A stretch of 64,000 nucleotides of DNA from Flavobacteriales bacterium UBA7666 (GTDB taxonomy: Bacteria; Bacteroidota; Bacteroidia; Flavobacteriales_D; Crocinitomicaceae): NCBI GenBank assembly GCA_002483265.1, contig DLHO01000026.1, positions 350,510 through 414,509 on the forward strand, given 5' to 3'. Under the pieces are notes generated by a model. The model saw only the letters and a program-made list of their open reading frames with translations, was not told the origin of the DNA and searched no databases. The position numbers and the translations under genes are program-made. Shown here one piece after another: positions 56,017-64,000 of this stretch; position 1 is the stretch's first letter; each line of letters begins with the position of its first letter.

Positions 56017-59000
56017 ATGAGAGTGAAACTCCTTATTTTAATTTCCTTTTTCTTTCTGACCAACCTGGTTTTTGGACAGGGTAAAGTACCGTTTGAAGTT
56101 CGTACGCTAAACAAATCTACAGGCAAAAAGGAGCCTGGTGTTGTTGTGAAGGTATTTGAAGGTGGTTCGGTAACACAAACATCTACAAGTGATGCAGCAG
56201 GTTCTGTTATTGTTCAGCTTGACCCGAAGAAAAAATACAAAATTGAGGTTTCGAAGGGTGGGAAAGTTACCCGATACTTCAATGTGGATTTAAAAAATGT
56301 AGATCCTGAACTTACTCAAGGATCAAAACTTCCATCAGGAAGTATCAATATGTCATTGTTTGATCAGGTTCCCGGTGTTGATTATTCTTATGTAACTAAC
56401 AATCCTGCTACTGAATTCTATTATGATCCGGGAGTTTCATCTGATGAGATTGTTTATGATGAAGTGCTTGCTAATAAAATGATCGTCAAGGTCGATAAAA
56501 TTTTAAAAGATGCGGAGGGTGCTCAAAAACAGGGAGAAGCCAATTACAACTCCGTTATCAAGCAGGCCGATGCATTATTTACGGCAAAGAAATACGAAGA
56601 AGCTTTAGCTCAATACGAAACTGCTACAAAAATCAAAGGAAAAGAAACCGAAAAGTATCCGAATGATCGGATCATTGAAATTGACGGTATTCTGAAAGCT
56701 GCTAAATCAGCTAATCTTACGAATTCCCAATTGGATAGCGAATATAAAGCATTGATTGCTTCAGCAGACGGATTAAGAGATCAGAAAAAATATACGGAAG
56801 CGATTGCACGCTACAATGAAGCATTGGGTAAAAAGCAAGAGCAATATCCGAAAGACGAGATTGAAAAATGTGAGTTGGCAATTGAAACTGCAAAAAAAGA
56901 TGCTGAAAACGCAGCGAAATATGATGCTGCAATGAAACAAGGTGACCAATTCTATACTCAAAAAAGTTGGATGTCAGCTCGCGATGAATACAAAAAAGCT
57001 TTAAAAATCAAACCGGGAGATGCTCCTGCGACGGCTAAATTAGCTGATCTGGATGGAAAGTTGAATGCACAAAAATCAGAACAAGAGAAAAAACAAAAAT
57101 ACAATGATGCCGTTGCTGCCGGTGACGCATTGATGGGAGAAGAGAAATGGGCTGATGCAGTAGCTAAATACAACGAAGCATTGACATTCGAACCGTCTTC
57201 AGCTTATGTAAAAGAAAAAATCGCGGAAGCGAAAGTGAAATTGGATGAGATTGCGAAGGCGAATGCATTGAAAGAGCAAATTTCCAAATTACTTACTGAA
57301 GGAAATACTGCACTTACTGCAAAACAATATCCGGGAGCGAAAGCCAAATTCGAACAAGTCTTGACACTTGATAAAGAAAATGGAGAAGCGAAGGCAAAGA
57401 TTGAAGAAATCAATAAACAATTGGAATTTGAAAAAGCAAACGCTGAAAAGATTGCTAAGGCAAAACAATTGGTTACTGAAGGAGATGCTTTGGATAAAGT
57501 GACAAAATATGCAGATGCGAAAGATAAATATCAGCAATCGATTGCTTTGATTCCGGATGCAGCAGTTCAGGCAAAAATTGATGCGGTAGAAGCTAAGATT
57601 TCGGCAGAAGGAAAGAAAGCGGAACAAAAAGCAAAATTCGATCAGGCAATTCTGGATGGTGACGCTGCATTAGCGACTTCTAATTTTGAAGTTGCTAAAA
57701 AGAAATACGAAGAAGCACAATTGTTAGATGCGGCATCAACTATTCCAAAACAAAAATTGATCGAACTGGGCAAAAAAGAAGCTCAGGCAAATGCTGAAAA
57801 AGATAAGAACCAAAAATACCAGGAAGCATTTAATGCGGGATTGACGGCATTGAGTTCGAAGGATTATACTACTGCGAAAGAGAAATTTCTTTCAGCTGTA
57901 ACATTGGATAATACGAAGAAGGAAGCAAAAGATAAATTGGCTGAAGTTGAAAAGATATTGGCTGATAATGCTCAAGCTGCTGCTCAGAAGGATAAATATG
58001 AAGCAACTGTAAAAGCGGGGAATGATTTATTGGGCCAAAACAAATTGGTTGAAGCAAAAAAGAAATTTGAAGAAGCGTCTGTAATGGATCCGACTCAGTC
58101 AGAACCAAAGGAAAAGCTTAAAGAAATTGAAACCTTAATTGCGAAAGCAGATAAAGAAAAGCAAATCACGCAATTGCTTGCGGATGGTTCTGCAGCTATG
58201 TCTAAAAAGGATTTGGGTGGTGCAAAAGGGAAATTCCAGCAAGTTCTTGCTTTGGATCCAACAAATAAGACGGCTTCTGATAAAATGACGGAAATCCTGA
58301 AATTGGAAAACGATCAGGCAAGCGAATCGCAAAAACAAGCGGCTTTTGAAAAATTAAGAAATGAAGCAACTGCCTTGCAGACCCAAAACAAATATGCAGA
58401 AGCAAAACAGAAATATTTAGAAGCAAAAGCAATTAAATCAGATGATGAAGTAGAGAAAGCGATCATTTGGTGTGATAAGAAAATTGCAGAAGAATTAAAA
58501 GATGCTGAACTGAACAAGAAATACAATGCTGTTTTAGCCGAGGCGAAAGAATTGGAGACTGCTAAAAAATACGACGAAGCCATTACTAAATACAATGAAG
58601 CTTTGATGGTTAAAAATGAGCAGGAGCCAAGAAATCGTATCGATGCGATTAATGCCTTGAAATCTCAGAATGCGGAGCAACAGAAAGTAGAACAAGATTA
58701 CCTTGCTGCACTTAAGAAAGGTGACGACTTGGTTTTAGCAAAAAAATATCCGGAAGCAATTCAGTCATACAATGCTGCTTTGGTTTTGAAACCTTACGAA
58801 AAGCTTCCTGTAGAGAAAGCTGAAAACGCGAAGAAACTTTCCGAGCAGGAAACCAGTGATGGTGATCAGGCATATCAAAAAATCATTGATGTAGGGAATA
58901 AAGCTTTTGAAGAAAAGAATTATGTGAAGGCAAAAGAGATGTTTAATCGTGCGGTGAATTTTAGACCGGCGGATCAATATCCAAAGCAAGTATTACAAAA

Positions 59001-61398
59001 AATTGCTGATCTTGAAAAAGAAGAGAAATTAGCTCAGGATCAACAAAACTTATTCATAAAGAAAATGGCTGAAGCTGATGTATTGGCAAAGTCGAATAAG
59101 TTACAAGAGGCGATCAGTGCATATAAATCTGCGAAAACAATCAAACCCGATGATATTGTTCCGGATCAAAAAATTGCGGAATTGGAAGCTTTAATTGCAA
59201 ATAAAGTTGATCCTGCTGTAGAGGAGCAAAAATTATATGATGCTGCGATGTCGCGAGGAAATAATGCGGCATTCAGTAAAGATTACAACGGAGCAATTTC
59301 TCAGTATGAAGAAGCCTTGAGACATAAAGCAAAGGATCAGACTGCAGTGAATAAAATTGCCGAAATGCGCCAGATTCTGGATGATCTTGCAAAAGAGAAT
59401 GCAGCAAATAAAGAGCTTCAGGCATTAGTGGCCGCTGCTGATCAAGAATTTAACGACAGCAAATGGTCTGCTGCTAAATCAGCTTACGATAACATTCTGA
59501 CGAAATTTCCTTCCAATGCATATGCATACGAGCAGTCAAAGAAATGTGAGATTAAGTTGAGAGAATCGGATGAAGCAGAGAAGGATCGTATTTATAGAAA
59601 TATCCTTAGCGGTGCTGACGACAAATTTGAAAATAAGAATTACGCAAAAGCAAAAGAGCTTTATGAGCGTGCCGTTGCTCAAAGACCAGCAGATCCATAT
59701 CCGAAACAACGTTTGAAAGAAATTCAAAACATTACAAGTCAACCTGTGGCAAGTAAAACGATAACTGAGCCAAAGTCAAATAAAGTAGAATTACAGAGCC
59801 TTGGTGAAGAAACAGATAACTCGTTGGTTGATGGAGCTGGAAGACTTCAAAAAACCAAAGAAATCCGCAAAGGAAGACGTTCTAATAAAATGATTGAGAC
59901 ACTTCGTGGTACCACAGATAAGACAGAAGAATTAAGTAAAAGACAAAATGACCAGGCTTTATCCGTTGACAGTACTTTCGGAGAGATTCGAATTGATAAT
60001 GCTGCCCGAAATGCTGCTGCCGCTGCAAAAGTTCAGAATAATGTAGATATTATGGACGAAAAGGCTAAGGCAATGGTCAAAAGTGAGGAAGAGAATAGTA
60101 CAATCAATCAATTGAATATCGTAAATCAGAAGGAACAATTGGAGGCCGCTACACAAGCTGTGATTGTTACAAATAGTGCCTTGGATGGAGCTGCTGTTGA
60201 GAATAATGAAGTGATTAAAAGAACAAATTCCGGTTTAAGTAATTCCGGAATTGAGATGACTAATGAATCGTATTCTGATATTGTGAAGAACGATGTTTCA
60301 TTTTCCAATATTCGAATTGTTCAGGAGAAAAATTCGATTGATGATTTTGAAGAACGTCTGTCGGAAGAGAAAAAAGTAAAAGACGCTTCAATTGTTCAAT
60401 CTGATCTGATGGCGAAGAATGCTGATCAAGCCGCTGTAAGAACAGTTGAAACGAAAGAAATCTTAAAGGATGTTGAAAATAATATCACGATTAAAACGAC
60501 TAATGATAAAGAGCTTTCTAAAAACAATGATGAGAAGATGAAAGCGATTGAAAAGGTTCAGTATGAATACAACATTGATAAAGATAAAGCACATACTGAA
60601 AACGTACAACGATTTACCGATAAAAACAGTGAGACAGCAAAAGTAGTTGCAGAGGCTGTTTCCAGTAGAATCGAAGCGCATAGTGGAAATGTGGATATTC
60701 TTGAAAACAAGAGAGACCGGAAAACAGAATTGGAGCGTGCGGATTACAATAAAGCATATGTAAAGAATATTGAGAACAAGAAAATCTTGAATGAAAAGGT
60801 AATAGAAAATGAGAAAAGAGCAGATCTGCCATCAATTGCCGCTGCAGAGAATAAAAAGAACTTTATTGAAATACAGGATGTAAGTAACCAATCCCAATTG
60901 GATCAGCAAAAAGCGAATGACAGCAAAATTGTAGAGAATAAAAGTAAAATCACAAATGCTCAAACACAGATTCAGGATAATAAAGGTCAGAGTAATCATT
61001 CAACAGAGAATTCTGAATTGATCAAGAACTCTGTGAAGGAATTGGGCACAACCAGCCAAATTCAGTCAGATAAAAGCGAAGAAAGAACGGTGGCTGCAAA
61101 AAAATCTATTGATGAGATTGAATCAAGACAGCCTGTAAAGACAACAACTGGAGCTTACGAGGTAGATTTGACAAAATATAAAGAAGGTGTCAATCAAGAA
61201 CAGTTTGATCAAATGGGATCAGATGGTTTGGTTTCTGCAATCGTTACAAGAAGAGTGGTAGTAACAGATGGAAAAGCCAATATTTATCTCAGAACACAGA
61301 CGATGAACATGGTGACCTATTCTAAAAACGGACAGCCTTGTACAGAATTGATCTGGCAAAAAGAAACACAAGACGCGAAGTTGAAACGCAATTATTAA
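56017..61398 (+). CDS. Giant secreted protein with 18 TPR-like units
   Basis: A 1793-aa exported protein. Signal peptide 1-21 (ending VFGQ). About 23-110 is a beta-sandwich of CNA-B/carboxypeptidase-regulatory type (VPFEVRTLNKSTGKKEPGVV). From about 175 to 1250 are 18 units of ~60 aa, each a TPR-like helix pair (consensus G-D-x-h-x-x-x-K-x-Y-x-x-A-x-x-x-Y-x-x-A-h-x-h) plus an extra helix; examples GDALMGEEKWADAVAKYNEA and GNKAFEEKNYVKAKEMFNRA. About 1250-1700 is a low-complexity helical region rich in N, D, E, K and I. The last ~90 residues are a compact domain (GAYEVDLTKYKEGVNQEQFD, then VSAIVTRRVVVTDGKANIYL). No sorting domain, so it is probably periplasmic or outer-membrane attached. It may be a structural linker. 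Confidence 0.9.
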   Translation: MRVKLLILISFFFLTNLVFGQGKVPFEVRTLNKSTGKKEPGVVVKVFEGGSVTQTSTSDAAGSVIVQLDPKKKYKIEVSKGGKVTRYFNVDLKNVDPELTQGSKLPSGSINMSLFDQVPGVDYSYVTNNPATEFYYDPGVSSDEIVYDEVLANKMIVKVDKILKDAEGAQKQGEANYNSVIKQADALFTAKKYEEALAQYETATKIKGKETEKYPNDRIIEIDGILKAAKSANLTNSQLDSEYKALIASADGLRDQKKYTEAIARYNEALGKKQEQYPKDEIEKCELAIETAKKDAENAAKYDAAMKQGDQFYTQKSWMSARDEYKKALKIKPGDAPATAKLADLDGKLNAQKSEQEKKQKYNDAVAAGDALMGEEKWADAVAKYNEALTFEPSSAYVKEKIAEAKVKLDEIAKANALKEQISKLLTEGNTALTAKQYPGAKAKFEQVLTLDKENGEAKAKIEEINKQLEFEKANAEKIAKAKQLVTEGDALDKVTKYADAKDKYQQSIALIPDAAVQAKIDAVEAKISAEGKKAEQKAKFDQAILDGDAALATSNFEVAKKKYEEAQLLDAASTIPKQKLIELGKKEAQANAEKDKNQKYQEAFNAGLTALSSKDYTTAKEKFLSAVTLDNTKKEAKDKLAEVEKILADNAQAAAQKDKYEATVKAGNDLLGQNKLVEAKKKFEEASVMDPTQSEPKEKLKEIETLIAKADKEKQITQLLADGSAAMSKKDLGGAKGKFQQVLALDPTNKTASDKMTEILKLENDQASESQKQAAFEKLRNEATALQTQNKYAEAKQKYLEAKAIKSDDEVEKAIIWCDKKIAEELKDAELNKKYNAVLAEAKELETAKKYDEAITKYNEALMVKNEQEPRNRIDAINALKSQNAEQQKVEQDYLAALKKGDDLVLAKKYPEAIQSYNAALVLKPYEKLPVEKAENAKKLSEQETSDGDQAYQKIIDVGNKAFEEKNYVKAKEMFNRAVNFRPADQYPKQVLQKIADLEKEEKLAQDQQNLFIKKMAEADVLAKSNKLQEAISAYKSAKTIKPDDIVPDQKIAELEALIANKVDPAVEEQKLYDAAMSRGNNAAFSKDYNGAISQYEEALRHKAKDQTAVNKIAEMRQILDDLAKENAANKELQALVAAADQEFNDSKWSAAKSAYDNILTKFPSNAYAYEQSKKCEIKLRESDEAEKDRIYRNILSGADDKFENKNYAKAKELYERAVAQRPADPYPKQRLKEIQNITSQPVASKTITEPKSNKVELQSLGEETDNSLVDGAGRLQKTKEIRKGRRSNKMIETLRGTTDKTEELSKRQNDQALSVDSTFGEIRIDNAARNAAAAAKVQNNVDIMDEKAKAMVKSEEENSTINQLNIVNQKEQLEAATQAVIVTNSALDGAAVENNEVIKRTNSGLSNSGIEMTNESYSDIVKNDVSFSNIRIVQEKNSIDDFEERLSEEKKVKDASIVQSDLMAKNADQAAVRTVETKEILKDVENNITIKTTNDKELSKNNDEKMKAIEKVQYEYNIDKDKAHTENVQRFTDKNSETAKVVAEAVSSRIEAHSGNVDILENKRDRKTELERADYNKAYVKNIENKKILNEKVIENEKRADLPSIAAAENKKNFIEIQDVSNQSQLDQQKANDSKIVENKSKITNAQTQIQDNKGQSNHSTENSELIKNSVKELGTTSQIQSDKSEERTVAAKKSIDEIESRQPVKTTTGAYEVDLTKYKEGVNQEQFDQMGSDGLVSAIVTRRVVVTDGKANIYLRTQTMNMVTYSKNGQPCTELIWQKETQDAKLKRNY

Positions 61399-61416
61399 AA
61401 GATTCTTTTTAATTAT

Positions 61417-61456
61417 AAACACGTAGGGGCGGAAAATTTTCCGCCCCTACGTGTTT
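61417..61456. repeat. Perfect 40-bp REP-like palindrome
   Basis: The arm AAACACGTAGGGGCGGAAAA (61417-61436) is followed without a loop by its exact complement (61437-61456). It lies between the giant TPR gene and mpl and may terminate the former. Its GTAGGGGCG outer part recalls the palindrome at 1424-1449. Confidence 0.85.
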
Positions 61457-61506
61457 TATTGTGGTTCAATTACACTAATTTCGATTTCAAATTTAATTTC
61501 TGTTTT

Positions 61507-62862
61507 ATGAATGTTCATTTTATTGCAATTGGTGGAAGTGCAATGCATAATTTAGCAATTGCGTTGTCCCGAAAAGGAACGAAAGTAACCGGTTCCGACG
61601 ATGAAATATTTGAACCTTCAAGAACAAGATTAGAGAAACAAGGCATTTTGCCTGATTCAATTGGTTGGTTTGCTGAAAAAATAACCAATGATTTGGATGC
61701 TGTTATTCTGGGAATGCACGCACGTGAAGATAATCCGGAGCTTTTGAAAGCAAAAGAATTGAATATCCCGATTTATTCCTATCCAGAATACCTATACGAA
61801 CAAAGCAAAAATAAATACCGGATTGTAATTGGTGGAAGTCATGGTAAGACAACGATAACGTCTATGCTGCTTCACGTAGTGAATGAATTGCGCTTGAATG
61901 TAGATTACATGGTGGGTGCTCAGTTAGAAGGTTATGACTGCATGGTAAAGCTTTCCGAAGAAGCTGAATTTATGATTTTAGAAGGGGATGAGTATTTGAG
62001 CTCACCGATTGACAGAAGACCAAAGTTTCATCTTTATAAACCAAATACAGCCTTAATCAGCGGTATTGCTTGGGATCATATCAATGTCTTTCCAACATGG
62101 GAAAACTATGTGGAGCAATTCAGAAAATTCTGTGAAGTAATTGAACCGGGAGGGAAATTGATCTATAATGTGGAAGATCCAACGTTAAAGGCTTTGGGAG
62201 AAGAGTTTGAAAGGAAATTGGAAACGATACCTTATCAAACGCCTTCTTATAGAATTAGTGACACAGGAACGATCATGTCTTATGATGGTAACGAATACGA
62301 ATTACAGATCTTTGGGGCTCATAATCTGCAAAACCTTATAGGAGCAATGCGTTTAGCTGAATCCATGAAGATTTCCAATCACGACTTTTTAAATGCCATC
62401 AGAACGTTTAAAGGAGCGGGGAAGAGGCTTCAGAAAGTTGCGGAAAAAGATTCTTTTACCTTGTTTAAAGATTTCGCACATTCACCTTCTAAATTAAAGG
62501 CTACGACTTCTGCAGTAAAAGAGCAATATCCCAATCGAAATGTGATTGCTTGCATGGAATTACATACGTTCTCTTCCTTGAGAAAAGAGTTTTTACCGCT
62601 TTATGATGGGGCAATGGATGCTGCAGACGAAGCGCTGGTTTATTTTAGTCCGGCAGTTGTGGCACATAAAAAGTTGGATCCATTGACATTGGAGCAGGTC
62701 CAGAATGCTTTTGGAGGCAAAGTCAAAGTAGTCAACAAGACAGAAGAAGTCCTGGAGTTCATCAAAGCGAAGAATTGGAATAATTCCGTTCTACTGATGA
62801 TGTCTTCAGGGAATTTCGACGGAATTGATTACGAAAAACTGGGCGAGGAGTTGATCGGATAA
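61507..62862 (+). CDS. mpl: UDP-MurNAc:L-Ala-gamma-D-Glu-meso-DAP ligase
   Basis: A 451-aa cytosolic Mur-ligase of the Mpl group, which reattaches the recycled murein tripeptide to UDP-MurNAc. MNVHFIAIGGSAMHNLAIAL is the MurC/Mpl N-terminal nucleotide-binding start; the ATP P-loop is GGSHGKTT at 109-116; EGDEYLSSPIDRRPKF and NTALISGIAWDHINVFPTW are typical of Mpl; GAHNLQNLIGAM and FKDFAHSPSKLKATTSAV follow. The AHSPSK motif and lack of MurC-specific blocks favour Mpl over MurC. The ATG at 61507 is preferred over an upstream codon because it begins the conserved N-terminus. Peptidoglycan recycling also fits the nearby envelope genes. Confidence 0.9.
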   Translation: MNVHFIAIGGSAMHNLAIALSRKGTKVTGSDDEIFEPSRTRLEKQGILPDSIGWFAEKITNDLDAVILGMHAREDNPELLKAKELNIPIYSYPEYLYEQSKNKYRIVIGGSHGKTTITSMLLHVVNELRLNVDYMVGAQLEGYDCMVKLSEEAEFMILEGDEYLSSPIDRRPKFHLYKPNTALISGIAWDHINVFPTWENYVEQFRKFCEVIEPGGKLIYNVEDPTLKALGEEFERKLETIPYQTPSYRISDTGTIMSYDGNEYELQIFGAHNLQNLIGAMRLAESMKISNHDFLNAIRTFKGAGKRLQKVAEKDSFTLFKDFAHSPSKLKATTSAVKEQYPNRNVIACMELHTFSSLRKEFLPLYDGAMDAADEALVYFSPAVVAHKKLDPLTLEQVQNAFGGKVKVVNKTEEVLEFIKAKNWNNSVLLMMSSGNFDGIDYEKLGEELIG

Positions 62863-62938
62863 TAATTGTCAGCTTCGCTTGCTTTATCTTACCAAAAAGT
62901 ACACGAGGAGCACGAAGAATTTTTGTTGCGACTTAATT

Positions 62939-63508
62939 CTAAAGTGTACGCTGTTTAAATAGAACTCGTCGGAAGATTACTGTAAGAACAATCGCATTAA
63001 TGGTTGATAATAACAACATTCCTAAAAGAGATATAGTCATTGTCGCAGTTGGTGAGAATATTGCCCTATAATTATCCATCTGACTTTTATAAATTTCATC
63101 TCTTGTCATCACCTCACTTTCAGGAGTATCCCTTAGTTTTTTCATCGCTTTCGGATCATCCAACATTTTATTTACCATCATTTCAGCTTTGGCTAGTTGC
63201 GAGGCATTGTATGAAGGATCAATTTTAGCATAATACAAATAGATCAATCCAGCTACAAGGACAGTGTAAAGCATTCCTCCGCCCAGCGTGTTTTTGATAT
63301 CTCCCAATGCGCTGCTTTCCTGTCTGTTTTCTTTTCTTTTTTCTGCAATTGTTCCAATTGACATTGCTAACAACAAGCAAAGGATATTCCACATAACCTG
63401 GTATTTAACTCCAGCTTCATCTTGTAAAATTTGAGTTTTAAAGAAAACCATTTTACCGGTAAACCAGATACCGACAAATAGGATTGCAATTTTTAAAGAA
63501 ATTCTCAT
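62939..63508 (-). CDS. DUF4199-like membrane protein
   Basis: A 189-aa protein with hydrophobic segments around residues 5-23, 37-57, 77-95 and 155-178 and a long cytosolic or periplasmic loop (about 100-150, KIDPSYNASQLAKAEMMVNK...). It fits DUF4199, common in Bacteroidota and of unknown function. It is minus-strand, downstream of the rho gene but separated by a terminator. Confidence 0.82.
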   Translation of the reverse strand: MRISLKIAILFVGIWFTGKMVFFKTQILQDEAGVKYQVMWNILCLLLAMSIGTIAEKRKENRQESSALGDIKNTLGGGMLYTVLVAGLIYLYYAKIDPSYNASQLAKAEMMVNKMLDDPKAMKKLRDTPESEVMTRDEIYKSQMDNYRAIFSPTATMTISLLGMLLLSTINAIVLTVIFRRVLFKQRTL

Positions 63509-63516
63509 GTGATAAA

Positions 63517-63550
63517 AGAAAAAAATCCTCTCGGCTGAACCAAGAGGATT
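63517..63550 (-). terminator. Intrinsic terminator of rho
   Basis: AATCCTCT (63524-63531) and AGAGGATT (63543-63550) pair exactly around CGGCTGAACCA; on the minus strand the stem is followed by TTTTTTTC. It is 7 bp past the rho stop. Confidence 0.88.
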
Positions 63551-63556
63551 TGAAAT

Positions 63557-64000
63557 TTATGAATTCATTGATACTAAAAACTCTTCGTTGGAACGTGTAT
63601 TCTCCATGTGTCCTTTTACAAACTCCATCGCTTCTACAGGGTTCATATCGGCAATAAATTTGCGAAGTAACCAGATTCTTTGAAGAATATCTTTTCCAAC
63701 CAATAGATCTTCGCGTCTTGTTCCGGAAGCAGTAATATCGATAGCCGGGTAAATTCTTCTGTTCGAGATCTTGCGATCCAACTGAAGTTCCATGTTACCT
63801 GTTCCTTTAAATTCTTCGAAGATCACCTCGTCCATTTTAGAACCTGTTTCTGTTAATGCAGTTGCAAGAATAGAAAGAGAACCTCCGTTTTCAATTTTAC
63901 GGGCAGCTCCGAAGAAACGTTTCGGTTTGTGTAGTGCGTTTGCATCCACACCACCGGAAAGTACTTTTCCTGAAGCTGGTGAAACGGTATTGTATGCACG
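63557..64000 (-). CDS. rho: Transcription termination factor Rho, C-terminal part (5' end outside window)
   Basis: The last 147 residues of Rho. YNTVSPASGKVLSGGVDANA, LHKPKRFFGAARKIENGG, SLSILATALTETGSKMDEVI and FEEFKGTGNMELQLDRKISN are near-invariant Rho segments, including the Q-loop and R-loop region (the SG.K arrangement that reads RNA) and the catalytic-arginine region. The C-terminus NEEFLVSMNS is standard for Bacteroidota. The frame is open to the window edge and the rest lies beyond. Confidence 0.97.
   Translation of the reverse strand, partial: RAYNTVSPASGKVLSGGVDANALHKPKRFFGAARKIENGGSLSILATALTETGSKMDEVIFEEFKGTGNMELQLDRKISNRRIYPAIDITASGTRREDLLVGKDILQRIWLLRKFIADMNPVEAMEFVKGHMENTRSNEEFLVSMNS

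Noticed and set aside
1..64000. CRISPR array, tRNA or rRNA genes, transposase or prophage
   Set aside because: No direct-repeat array with spacers, no cloverleaf or rRNA segments, and no transposase, integrase or phage structural protein found on reading both strands.

Overview
The window is about 64 kb of AT-rich chromosome from a member of the Bacteroidota, most likely Flavobacteriales and possibly near Fluviicola/Crocinitomicaceae (the family is an inference). Supporting signs are type IX secretion (T9SS) C-terminal sorting domains ending in RVVKN or RFVKN, TAnnTTTG -7 boxes (several with TTG about 20 bp upstream), a Reg_prop/Y_Y_Y sensor, SpmA-SpmB fusion, DUF1573, DUF2975 and DUF4199 proteins, and many short TPR proteins. 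I see no rRNA, tRNA, CRISPR array, transposase or phage gene.

Positions 1-16,200 form an accessory-like stretch of short, mostly plus-strand, mostly single-domain genes. It holds a truncated SDR dehydrogenase with an AraC regulator, a divergent nitroreductase/HxlR pair with interlocked promoters, five GNAT acetyltransferases, AHSA1, DHFR-like, two TfoX-like and DUF1801 proteins, a DUF2975 membrane protein with its small HTH partner, a SUKH-like protein, and an MdaB/ABM operon divergent from a LysR regulator. Positions 16,200-31,300 are dominated by secreted proteins: a serine hydrolase with TPRs, two pairs of tandem paralogous lipoproteins, two beta-helix proteins with T9SS sorting domains (519 and 1451 aa, the latter three long repeats), and a 110-aa protein that is little more than a signal peptide and a sorting domain.

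Positions 31,500-36,750 carry a co-directional run: cytosolic TPR protein, ComA-type phosphosulfolactate synthase, WD40 protein, site-2 protease, Smr protein and a membrane protein. The opposite strand at 36,770-40,608 carries a YrdC/YciO-type protein, a glutamine amidotransferase-like protein whose nucleophilic Cys is Tyr, an SpmA-SpmB fusion, a small repeat protein, a GNAT and an MliC-like lipoprotein. Positions 41,300-55,900 hold envelope and housekeeping genes: DUF1573 lipoprotein, S41 protease, NlpC/P60 hydrolase, a 1108-aa sensor ending in a SpoIIE phosphatase, agmatinase with a fused AdoMet decarboxylase-spermidine synthase, EF-P, TatA, a Tdi1-like immunity protein and a FAD oxidoreductase. 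The right end has a 1793-aa secreted protein with 18 TPR-like units, Mpl, a DUF4199 protein and the C-terminal part of Rho.

The intergenic DNA is unusually structured. There are perfect GC-rich REP-like palindromes (1424-1449, 61417-61456), degenerate REP-like copies (23241-23367, 53260-53385, 54661-54676), and AT-rich hairpins whose arms are reiterated short words that differ from site to site (40702, 41288, 43559, 51061, 52005, 53960). No single new defence or biosynthetic system is evident. The most interesting candidates are the ComA gene run, the Cys-less amidotransferase operon, the giant TPR protein, the stand-alone sorting-domain protein and the hairpin family.
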